Below, in pieces: positions 31,899 through 40,674 of a stretch of 64,000 nucleotides of DNA. The notes beneath the pieces are model-generated. The model was not told where the DNA came from, did not search any database, and was given only the letters and a program-made list of their open reading frames with translations. Numbering within the stretch: position 1 is the stretch's first letter; every line of letters begins with the position of its first letter. A program made the translations under genes and the position numbers. This DNA is from an uncultured Clostridia bacterium (GTDB taxonomy: Bacteria; Bacillota; Clostridia; Oscillospirales; Acutalibacteraceae): contig CANPWP010000003.1 in assembly GCA_947584595.1 (NCBI GenBank), forward strand, positions 1-64,000, in the 5' to 3' direction.

Positions 31899-32753
31899 AT
31901 GTTTTTGAAAGGAATGATTATTTTGAATTTTAACTCAAAGACAAATTCTATTAATAATAAAGATACCATACCGTACATAACATATAATTCTTTGTCAGAA
32001 ATAAGTTTTATCAATCATGCTTTTTCAACTCGTTTAGGAGGAGTATCAGAGGGCATTTATTCCTCAATGAATATGGGATTTAACAGAGGTGATAACCCTG
32101 AAAATGTAACGAAAAATTATAAACGCTTTTGTAAAAGTGCAGGCTTTGAATATGAAAGTCTTGTTGCTTCGGCACAGGACCATAATACTTATGTAAGAGT
32201 AGTAACATCAGCAGATAAAGGAATTGGTATTTATAAGCCCCGGGATATGCAAAGCGTAGACGCATTAACGACTAACGAAAGGGGCGTTACATTAGTTACA
32301 TATTATGCTGATTGTACACCTTTGTTTTTTGTAGATAAAAAAAATAAAGCTATAGCTCTTGCTCACGCAGGCTGGAGGGGAACTGCGGCGAAAATTGGAG
32401 CTAAAGTAATTGATACAATGGAGCAAAATTTCGGAACAGATCCGTCGGATCTTATTTGTGCAATCGGACCTTCGATTTCAAAATGCTGTTATGAGGTAGA
32501 TAAGGAGTGTGCAGATAATTTTCTTGCATTAAAAGACCTAAATCCAAATGATTTTGTAACAGAAAAGTCTGACGGTAAATATATGCTTGATTTGCTTGAA
32601 GCCAATCGGCAAATATTAGTAAGCAAAGGAGTTAAAGCGGAAAACATAACAGTAAGCGACCTTTGTACCAATTGCAGCAGCGAGCTTTTGTGGAGCCACC
32701 GTGCAACAAAAGGGCAGAGAGGCGTTATGTGTGCAATGATGTGCATAAAATAG
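31899..32753 (+). CDS. pgeF: Peptidoglycan editing factor PgeF / multicopper polyphenol oxidase family
   Basis: INHAFSTRLGGVSEG, VTYYADCTPLFFVD, ALAHAGWRGTAAKI, AIGPSISKCCYEV; start site uncertain. Confidence 0.88.
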   Translation: MFLKGMIILNFNSKTNSINNKDTIPYITYNSLSEISFINHAFSTRLGGVSEGIYSSMNMGFNRGDNPENVTKNYKRFCKSAGFEYESLVASAQDHNTYVRVVTSADKGIGIYKPRDMQSVDALTTNERGVTLVTYYADCTPLFFVDKKNKAIALAHAGWRGTAAKIGAKVIDTMEQNFGTDPSDLICAIGPSISKCCYEVDKECADNFLALKDLNPNDFVTEKSDGKYMLDLLEANRQILVSKGVKAENITVSDLCTNCSSELLWSHRATKGQRGVMCAMMCIK

Positions 32754-32769
32754 TAATTTAAATAAAAAG

Positions 32770-33735
32770 TCAAATTGTTTTAATTTTTCCGTTTTGGGCA
32801 AAGGGAATATTTTTAACGGAAAATTCTTTGCCGTTTAAATAATTTAAAATTCCCGCATCCTCAGAAAAATTAAAAATTAGCTTATAAGAATAAAGTGCCT
32901 GATATTTCATTTTATCGGGTACTTTTTTATTTTTCGAATACTTGCTGTCTCCGATTAAAGGGTGACCTATTGATGCCATATGTGCTCTAATCTGATGCGT
33001 TCTGCCTGTTAAAAGTTCAATTTCAACAAGGCTCGTGCCGTCTTTCTCATCAAGCACATTATAAAGCGTCTTGATCTTTTTACTTCCCTCTATCCGTTTG
33101 TTCAAAACAGTTACCTTGTTTTTCTTTTCATCTTTTATAATATACCCTACAAGGCAATCGCTCTTTTTATTTAAAATTCCTTTTACAAGACAAAGATAAA
33201 ATTTTTTAATCTCTCTGTTTTTCATTTTTGCATTTAAAATCCTGAGGGTTTCCGCATTTTTAGCGGCTATAACAATACCGCCTGTGTTTCTGTCAATTCT
33301 GTTTACAAGAGCAGGCGTAAAGGAATTTTCATTTTCGGGGTCGTATTCTTGTTTATTGTATAAATAATGTAATATCCTTGATATAAGAGAGTCAAAGTGA
33401 TAGTTTTTATCGGGGTGAACGATAAGGCCGGGTTTCTTGTCAATAAGTATTATATTTTCATCTTCATAGACTATATCAAATTTAGCAGGTGCTTTTAAAA
33501 ATTCATATTCTTTTTCATTAGTAATGTTTTCAAAAAACTCATCTTTAATGTAAAAAGTTAAAATATCCCCTTCATTAAGAAATACTTCCTTGGAACATTT
33601 TTTACCGTTTAATTTTATATATTTAGTTCGGATATATTTATACATTAAAGATTTTGGCATTGTTTTAAATTTCTTCATTAAGAATTTGTCTAATCTTTGA
33701 TTAGCGTCATTTTTCTTAATTTCCAGAGTTCTCAT
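32770..33735 (-). CDS. RluA-family pseudouridine synthase
   Basis: S4-like N-terminus, VNRIDRNTGGIVIAAKN, LLTGRTHQIRAHMASIGHPLIGDSKY. Confidence 0.93.
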   Translation of the reverse strand: MRTLEIKKNDANQRLDKFLMKKFKTMPKSLMYKYIRTKYIKLNGKKCSKEVFLNEGDILTFYIKDEFFENITNEKEYEFLKAPAKFDIVYEDENIILIDKKPGLIVHPDKNYHFDSLISRILHYLYNKQEYDPENENSFTPALVNRIDRNTGGIVIAAKNAETLRILNAKMKNREIKKFYLCLVKGILNKKSDCLVGYIIKDEKKNKVTVLNKRIEGSKKIKTLYNVLDEKDGTSLVEIELLTGRTHQIRAHMASIGHPLIGDSKYSKNKKVPDKMKYQALYSYKLIFNFSEDAGILNYLNGKEFSVKNIPFAQNGKIKTI

Positions 33736-33858
33736 AAAATCACCTGTAGTTATTTTAAATAATTATAACAGTAAATTTTAGTATATTCAACACAATGTAT
33801 TAAAAATTCATAGTGCTTTTCTACAAATTCATTTCCGTCACAATACAGATTATCTTGT

Positions 33859-33921
33859 ACAATCAGGGTGTCATTAAAAGATGCCGCATATATTCAGCTT
33901 AAATTAGCAAATTCCCTTTAA
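33859..33921 (+). pseudogene. Possible dockerin C-terminal remnant
   Basis: In-frame TIRVSLKDAAYIQLKLANSL* resembles dockerin F-helix repeats in this window (VKDATYIQQYVANLI, IKDCTLMQLKLADLM). Confidence 0.4.
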
Positions 33922-34033
33922 AGTTTTCTATAAAACAGTTATTAAAAACCCTTTATTATAATTATTAAGATTTTATTGCCAAAAATTTTTTCATTCACAC
34001 ATTTTATCAAATTAAATATTATGATAAAGGGTG

Positions 34034-34183
34034 ATGATGATGAACAGCTGCAATTCGCTATTAAAAACAGCAGCGGCATTTGGTGCAGGAATGCTTACGG
34101 CAACCGTCTTTCCCTGTGAATTTGTAGTGATAACTGCGGCGGTTACCATTGTTATTGTCTGTATAAAATGTTGCAGGAGGTAA
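34034..34183 (+). CDS. Hydrophobic microprotein upstream of SpoVM-like ORF
   Basis: MMMNSCNSLLKTAAAFGAGMLTATVFPCEFVVITAAVTIVIVCIKCCRR*; its last codons overlap the aggagg RBS of the next ORF. Confidence 0.6.
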   Translation: MMMNSCNSLLKTAAAFGAGMLTATVFPCEFVVITAAVTIVIVCIKCCRR

Positions 34184-34187
34184 ATAT

Positions 34188-34280
34188 ATGAAAGTAATAC
34201 TTATAGAAAAACCGAAATTTATATCTTTTTTTCTAAGAAAGCTATATGGAATAAAAAAGGTAGAGCCGTTGCCGCAATAA
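34188..34280 (+). CDS. spoVM: SpoVM-like sporulation microprotein (30 aa)
   Basis: MKVILIEKPKFISFFLRKLYGIKKVEPLPQ* with perfect aggagg 7 nt upstream; aligns ungapped with B. subtilis SpoVM MKFYTIKLPKFLGGIVRAMLGSFRKD at M1,K2,I6,P9,K10,F11,R17,G21. Confidence 0.75.
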   Translation: MKVILIEKPKFISFFLRKLYGIKKVEPLPQ

Positions 34281-34496
34281 CATAATTCATACTAATCGAT
34301 GGTTAGTATGAAATTTGAGTTTAGCTGAAGAATGTCAATATAAAAAGAAGCTTTCACAAAAAGCAGTTTGATGCAGTACGAATTAATTGCAGAAAATACA
34401 GCGAATAATTGTGGAGAAATAGCTGTTTTAAAGTATATTGAATATTTTTCAACAAATCTTTAGCATAACATTAGTTAATATGCATAAAAAATGCAG

Positions 34497-34543
34497 CGCT
34501 GAATGGTTAAAGTAACAAAAATTACTTTCATTCAGCGTTTCTG
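34497..34543 (+). terminator. Terminator-like hairpin
   Basis: cgctgaatg-gttaaagtaacaaaaattactttc-attcagcg then ttt. Confidence 0.6.
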
Positions 34544-34612
34544 TTTGCATTTCATCATTTTAGATAATATAATAAATTTAGCAATATTCATATGGAATTT
34601 TAGGAGGGAGTT

Positions 34613-35464
34613 TTGATGAATAAGAATATAAAAAATATTATATGTATAACTATTTCATTTGTATTGATGATTTTATGCTGTTCTGCAATAATATTTACGG
34701 TTAACGCTGCGACAAATAAAAATACCGCTCAGTCTGCGTCTGATGAACTTAATGTAACATCATCATCAAATCTTGCGTCGTCAGTTACAAAGACTTACTC
34801 AAATGAAGATACTGTTAATATAAAGCTTTATTTACAGTGTCAGAACTACATTGCAAACGGAGAGTATGAAATTACATATGATTCTTCAAAGCTTAAGTTA
34901 AGTAATTCCAACTTCGATTCAATCGGAAAAATTAAAATTACTCCTGATATAAGTAAAAATGGCGGAGATGTAATTAATGCTGATAATCCCGGTGAGATTA
35001 AAGGCAATTACTCAAGTGTTCTTGATCCATATGATTTTTTTACAGAAAAAGCGTTATTTGATGTTACGTTTGATATAATCGGAACAGGAAATACGACAGT
35101 AAGCTTTAAGATGATGGAAATGGATTCGTTTAATACCTCAACGAGCCAAACAGCAATGCTTATTTTTAATGGAAGTGCATTAGATTCATTTAATCAGTCG
35201 GCAAAAGCAAATTTTAAAATGTCTGATACAACACAGCCCGGCTCATCAAATACAAATACGGACAAAGTTTTAGGAGATGTAGATTTAGACGGAGATATTA
35301 ATGTAAAGGATGCGACCTTAATCCAGCTTTACTGTGCACATCTAAACACATTAACAGAAGAACAGCTGTTAAATGCAGATGTAGATAACGATAACGATGT
35401 AAATGTAAAGGATGCAACACAAATTCAGTTGTTTACAGCCCATCTTATTGCAGGTTTTAATTAA
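34613..35464 (+). CDS. Secreted cohesin-like domain + C-terminal dockerin protein
   Basis: Signal peptide; NIKLYLQCQNYIANGEYEITYDSSKLKL...ALFDVTFDIIGTGNTTVSFK (cohesin-like); LGDVDLDGDINVKDATLIQLYCAHL...NADVDNDNDVNVKDATQIQLFTAHLI (two dockerin repeats). Confidence 0.8.
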   Translation: MMNKNIKNIICITISFVLMILCCSAIIFTVNAATNKNTAQSASDELNVTSSSNLASSVTKTYSNEDTVNIKLYLQCQNYIANGEYEITYDSSKLKLSNSNFDSIGKIKITPDISKNGGDVINADNPGEIKGNYSSVLDPYDFFTEKALFDVTFDIIGTGNTTVSFKMMEMDSFNTSTSQTAMLIFNGSALDSFNQSAKANFKMSDTTQPGSSNTNTDKVLGDVDLDGDINVKDATLIQLYCAHLNTLTEEQLLNADVDNDNDVNVKDATQIQLFTAHLIAGFN

Positions 35465-35485
35465 ATAAAAAATAAAAATTGTAAG

Positions 35486-35520
35486 CTCGTGGTGTTTATT
35501 ACATCACGAGTTTTTCTTTT
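35486..35520 (+). terminator. Terminator
   Basis: ctcgtggtgtttattacatcacgagtttttctttt. Confidence 0.65.
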
Positions 35521-35777
35521 GTAAAAGATGTATTTTTATAAAATAATTTTTGTAAATACAATTCACCCAATAAAAGAGAAAATAATATTATATTACAAAA
35601 ATATATTAATTTATTATAATTCAAATTATCGTAAAAAATATTGACATTGTGACGGTTAAGTGATAAGCTATAAATGTAAATATATGGAAATTTAGTGGTA
35701 TATTTCTAATTTTGTAATAAAAAGTGAAATGTTCGTATTTTTCCATATAAAATTAAAATTATAAGGGGAGGTCAATT

Positions 35778-36614
35778 ATGAAAAAATTAAAAATTGTAGT
35801 ATCTTGTATTTTGGCAATGGTTATGCTTGCGGTGTCTACCGTGCCTGTTTTTGCAAATGAGGAAGATGATTTGTCTATTGCAAAAGCTCAGGTTTTAGAT
35901 TACGCATACCAATGTGAAAGTTTATATGTTTTTTATTATCATATGACACCTATTGATGTACCAATTTGGTCTAATGAATCAACACAAAGAATGAAAGATG
36001 TAGTTGAAAAGGTAAGAAATGAAGTTGATAATTGTGCAACTATTGAAGAAGTAGATGACTATCACGCTTTACTTGATGATGCAGTAGGTAAAATGTGCAT
36101 ATCTTCAAGTGAACTTCAATGGATGCTTGATTATATGAAAAATGATTACAACTCAACAGGCTATTATGAAGATGAAACCTATTCAGAATTAAAAAATATT
36201 TATGAAACTGCACAGTCTGCAATTAAATCAGGTATTGATATTGATATTCACAATGCTTATATTGATATGAGAAATGAGTTAAATAAGCTTTGCGGATATA
36301 ATCTTGTAAGATATGATGTTAATATGGACGGTGAATTTAATATTAAGGATTGTACACTTATGCAATTAAAATTAGCTGATTTAATGGATTTTAATTCATC
36401 TCAGAATTATGTTGCGGGATTTTACCATAACTCAACTATTAAAGAGGTTACAGAAAAACAATTAATGCTTGCAAATTTAAGTGATATTGAATATGTTAAA
36501 GAAATAGAAACAAATTTTGTAGAACTTGATCCAAGTATCAGAAATTACTTAGGCACAGACTATGAAACATCAAACCCTATGTATAATTATGACAGATATG
36601 TTTGGTGGACGTAA
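35778..36614 (+). CDS. Secreted protein with atypical dockerin-like module
   Basis: Signal peptide (MKKLKIVVSCILAMVMLAVSTVPVFA); one intact loop YDVNMDGEFNIKDCTLMQLKLADLM, second repeat degenerate (EKQLMLANLSDIEYVKEIE). Confidence 0.65.
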   Translation: MKKLKIVVSCILAMVMLAVSTVPVFANEEDDLSIAKAQVLDYAYQCESLYVFYYHMTPIDVPIWSNESTQRMKDVVEKVRNEVDNCATIEEVDDYHALLDDAVGKMCISSSELQWMLDYMKNDYNSTGYYEDETYSELKNIYETAQSAIKSGIDIDIHNAYIDMRNELNKLCGYNLVRYDVNMDGEFNIKDCTLMQLKLADLMDFNSSQNYVAGFYHNSTIKEVTEKQLMLANLSDIEYVKEIETNFVELDPSIRNYLGTDYETSNPMYNYDRYVWWT

Positions 36615-36646
36615 TATAATATCATTAAGAAAAGAGAGATTATAAA

Positions 36647-38949
36647 ATGAATAAAATACATTACTGTATATGTTTGTTATTAATTTTTTTATTGATAAGC
36701 CTTATATTGGTTATTCCTGTTTATGCAGAAGAAAACTCAAGCGATACTTGGGAAGTCGGAGAAGTCAGTGATTCCGGCCTTTTAAATGACGGCTTTGAGC
36801 CTGATGTTGTAAAAAAACTAAAGCGGATGGTTTTACACCCACTACTTTATCATATTATGATCCAAGAACCACAAATTCAGAAACTCCTGTAAAAAATCAG
36901 GGAAATATAGGTGCTTGCTGGGCGTTTGGTACAACAGCAATGCTTGAAAATGCTGTTTTTAAAAATACTGGATTAAAATACAGTTATTCTGTACAATCAA
37001 TGCGTATTATTACAAGCAATTTATTATATAACACATTTCACCGTTCGCCTGATTACGGGTATATTAATAGAAATGCATATGATGGAGGTACTGTAACATT
37101 AGGTATATCGTATTTATCACATAGAAACAATCCTATTACAAATGATAAATCATGGGTTGCTCCAAATTATGAATCAAGCATACCTTTTACATATAAAACA
37201 TTAGATACAAATGGCATATATCAAGATTTTGGTGCTGTTTGGCCTTCAAATATTAATACTTCTTATGCAAATGCTTATGCTACAGAAATAGAATATATCC
37301 CAACAGAATTAGAGTATATAAAAACTTATGTTTTGAAATATGGAGCGGCTTATTTATCATTTTGTATGAATAATTATAATCCTGAAACTTACGCAATATA
37401 TAATGATAATGTTGTTGGTAATTTAATGCATGGAGTAGCTATTGTCGGTTGGAATGATAATTATTCAAAAGAAAATTTTAACAAGGGAAATCAACCTAAA
37501 AACAACGGAGCATATCTAATAAAAAACAGTTGGGGAACAGATTGGGGAGACAACGGATATGCATGGGTTTCTTATGAAGATAAATCTTTATTTGCTGGAG
37601 GAAGTCAATGTGCAGTAGTTAAAGATGTAGCACCTGTATCAAAAAATGAATATGTGCTATCTTATGACTTTACGCCTCCTACAAATATACAAAGTGTTAA
37701 TTTAACAGGAAGCAATAATACAGTTGCAATGGCAAATGTTTTTGATGTATCAGAATTAGCAGATGAATATGGAAAAATAGATAAAGTAACCCTATATTCT
37801 CAGAATATCGGTTCATTTTATAAGGTGTATGTTGTCCCTATAAATACAAATGATGTAAAATTACCTGAAATGGATAAATTAGGTGCTGTAAAAGCACAGG
37901 GAACAATTGATTTTTCAGGATATATAACTGTGGATTTTAACACTCCATATATTTTAGATGCAAATACTAAGAAAGTAGCAATAGTTGTAAAATTTACTGT
38001 TGATAAAGAAGAAACTTCAACCGTGAAACTATATAAAGAATCTAATCAGGTTGGCTATGGCTATATGCCATTGACATACCCTGGCGAAAGTTATTATTAT
38101 GCAAATGGAATATGGAAAGATATTACAGGGGGAGAAATAAGTAATGTTGGTAACTTTTGCATAAGACCAACACTTGTAAGAAGAACTTCAGTTACTAAAA
38201 ATTCTACGTTATCTACAAATCAAGTAAGGTATCAAGGAAAGGCTATAAATTTAAACGTATATTTAAATGGAAATCAGCTTTATTCCATAAAGAAAAACGG
38301 TACAACACTTCTTTATCAGGATACTGATTTTTTATACTACGGAGGTACAATTTCGTTAAGAAAATCTTTTCTTGATAGTTTAAGTAAAACTTCTCCTACA
38401 AATATTGTTTTTGAGTTTACTGACGGCAATTCGCAGACATTAACAATTTTACCTAAATCAAAGTTAACATCTGCAAGCTTTAGTGGAAAGATTGCTCAAG
38501 GGAAGAATTTAATTGCTTCAGTGCAAAGTGAAACAGGTAAGGTTACTTATTATGTTTCATATCAATGGCAATCTTCTTCAAACGGAACGACATGGTCAAA
38601 TATAAGCGGAGCAACAAGCAATATATATAAATTAACAAATAATGAGTTTTTAAAATATGTAAGATTAAAAGTTTCTTCAAATAATAATTCAGTTTACTAT
38701 TATCCGAATACTATATATTCTGCAAAGTCTTCAACAAAGGTTATAATTTTCGGTGATGTTGATTTAGACGGTGAGGTTACTGTTAATGATGCAACAAAAG
38801 TTCAGCTTTATGTATCACACTATACAACTTTAAACGCAGAACAGCTTTATGCGGCAGATGTAGACGGTGACGGAGAAGTTACTGTAAAAGATGCCACATA
38901 TATTCAACAGTATGTTGCAAATTTAATTTCCAAATTTCCTGTTGAATGA
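36647..38949 (+). CDS. Papain-like (C1) cysteine protease with dockerin, split into two frames (ORFs 36647-36892 and 36940-38949) joined by a -1 shift
   Basis: Frame 1: signal peptide; frame 2: ADGFTPTTLSYYDPRTTNSETPVKNQGNIGACWAFGTTAMLENAV, HGVAIVGWND, KNSWGTDWGDNGYAWVSYED; C-terminal GDVDLDGEVTVNDATKVQLYVSHY...ADVDGDGEVTVKDATYIQQYVANLI. Continuous if -1 shift at A_AAA_AAA 36811-36817. Confidence 0.85.
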
Positions 38950-38980
38950 TAAATTAATAACTATAATATTATTTATAAAA

Positions 38981-39007
38981 CCGCAGAGCTTTCTGCGGCT
39001 TTATTTT
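38981..39007 (+). terminator. Terminator
   Basis: ccgcagagctttctgcggctttattttt. Confidence 0.65.
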
Positions 39008-39129
39008 TACCAATAAAAACTCCCTTACCATTAGATTTTTATTAATCAAATTTTTAAATTTAGTCATAAACAAGTTCCCTCCATAATATATGTGTTATAG
39101 AAACAAAAAGTTTAAAAGGAGAGAATAAT

Positions 39130-40662
39130 ATGGATTTTAACCTTGAACCACAAAACATAGGCACATCATTAACATGTCTTGATAGTGTCAGTGAACAGGC
39201 AGTAGATATAGATTTAACCCTGCCTGATTATTGTCCCGACATTGAAAAAATACTTAAATGCACGTTAACTCCGCAGATTTTCAGCAGAAATCTTAACGGC
39301 GGCCAGCTTGTAATCGACGGGGCATCAATTGTGCAGATCCTTTATGTAGACGCAGTAAAAAAGAACATTCGTTGCTGTGAGCAGACAATACCTTTTTCGG
39401 CGGCATTTAATTTAAAAGAGCCATCGGAAAATTATATTATACTTACCGATACAAAATCTGAATACATAAATTGCCGAGCCTTAAGTCCCAGAAAATTAGT
39501 CTTACACGGTGCTTTTTCATTGTATGCGAAAGTTATTTCCAAGAAGTTTGAACAAATTTATTCTTCTTCGGACGATGAATCGTTGGAAGCTAAATCAGAA
39601 AAAATAACCTGTTTTGAACTTTCAAGTCTTTGTCAGGAGCAGTTTTCCGTAAGCGAGGATATATCTGTTGCCAACAAACCGAATGTTGAGGCTATTCTTA
39701 ATAAAAAGGTATGCGTAAATGTAACAGATACAAGAACAATTCCAGGAAAAATAATGGTTAACGGTGAAGTTAATTTAAAACTGCTTTATCTGTCAAATCT
39801 TGAAAACTGTGATGTAAATCAGCTTGATTATATGCTTCCGTTCAGTCAGGTAATAGACTGTGAAAGCATAAACGAAGAAACTATCAACGATATAACGGTT
39901 CAGGTGCTTTCATTTGATGTACATTTAAAATCAGATATGCTCAGCGAAGCTCCCGTAATTTCACTTGATGTTAAGCTTTCTGCAAGCGTGGTAGGCTATA
40001 ATAAGCTGGAAAAAGAGATAATAACAGATGCCTACTCAACAAAATATTTAACCGAGCTTGATTTTGTAACTCCCAATTTAATTGAAAGCTGTAATCCTTT
40101 AAAGGAAACTGTAATGGAAAAATCAACTCTTGATTTAGGAGACGTAAAAATATCTAAGGTTATAGATTTATACAACGAAACCTGTATGATTACTCCTGTT
40201 ATAACAGAAGACGGTCTAACCGTGACAGGCAAGGCAAATGTCTGCATACTTGCCTTTAATCAGGAAGATTTCCCGATTTATATTGAAAGAATGATGGAAT
40301 TTGAACAGTTGTTTGCCTTAACGGATGAATTCAATTGTGTTTCAGATCCAAGTGCGTCAATTAAGAGCTTAAGCTACCGCTTAACTGATGATGATAAAAT
40401 AGAGGTAAGATGCGAGGTTATGCTTAAGCTTGAACTGAAAAACAATAAACTTCATACCTGTGTTTCCAAGGTTTTTTCACCTGAAGATAAAGAAATCACA
40501 CCAAGCGATTATGCTCTTACTTTATATTATGCACAAAAAGGTGAAAAGCTTTGGGATATAGCAAAACGGTATAACACAAAGCTGAATTTACTGACACAGG
40601 AAAATTCCCTTGATACAGAAGTTTTAGAAAATCCTGAAATGCTTCTGATACCAAGCGTTTAA
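39130..40662 (+). CDS. sipL: SipL-like spore protein: SPOCS/DUF3794 repeats with C-terminal LysM
   Basis: SEQAVDIDLTLPDYCPDIEKILKC; repeated DUF3794-type segments; LYYAQKGEKLWDIAKRYNTKLNLLTQEN (LysM); immediately upstream of spoIVA. Confidence 0.88.
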   Translation: MDFNLEPQNIGTSLTCLDSVSEQAVDIDLTLPDYCPDIEKILKCTLTPQIFSRNLNGGQLVIDGASIVQILYVDAVKKNIRCCEQTIPFSAAFNLKEPSENYIILTDTKSEYINCRALSPRKLVLHGAFSLYAKVISKKFEQIYSSSDDESLEAKSEKITCFELSSLCQEQFSVSEDISVANKPNVEAILNKKVCVNVTDTRTIPGKIMVNGEVNLKLLYLSNLENCDVNQLDYMLPFSQVIDCESINEETINDITVQVLSFDVHLKSDMLSEAPVISLDVKLSASVVGYNKLEKEIITDAYSTKYLTELDFVTPNLIESCNPLKETVMEKSTLDLGDVKISKVIDLYNETCMITPVITEDGLTVTGKANVCILAFNQEDFPIYIERMMEFEQLFALTDEFNCVSDPSASIKSLSYRLTDDDKIEVRCEVMLKLELKNNKLHTCVSKVFSPEDKEITPSDYALTLYYAQKGEKLWDIAKRYNTKLNLLTQENSLDTEVLENPEMLLIPSV

Positions 40663-40674
40663 GGAGGAAATACA

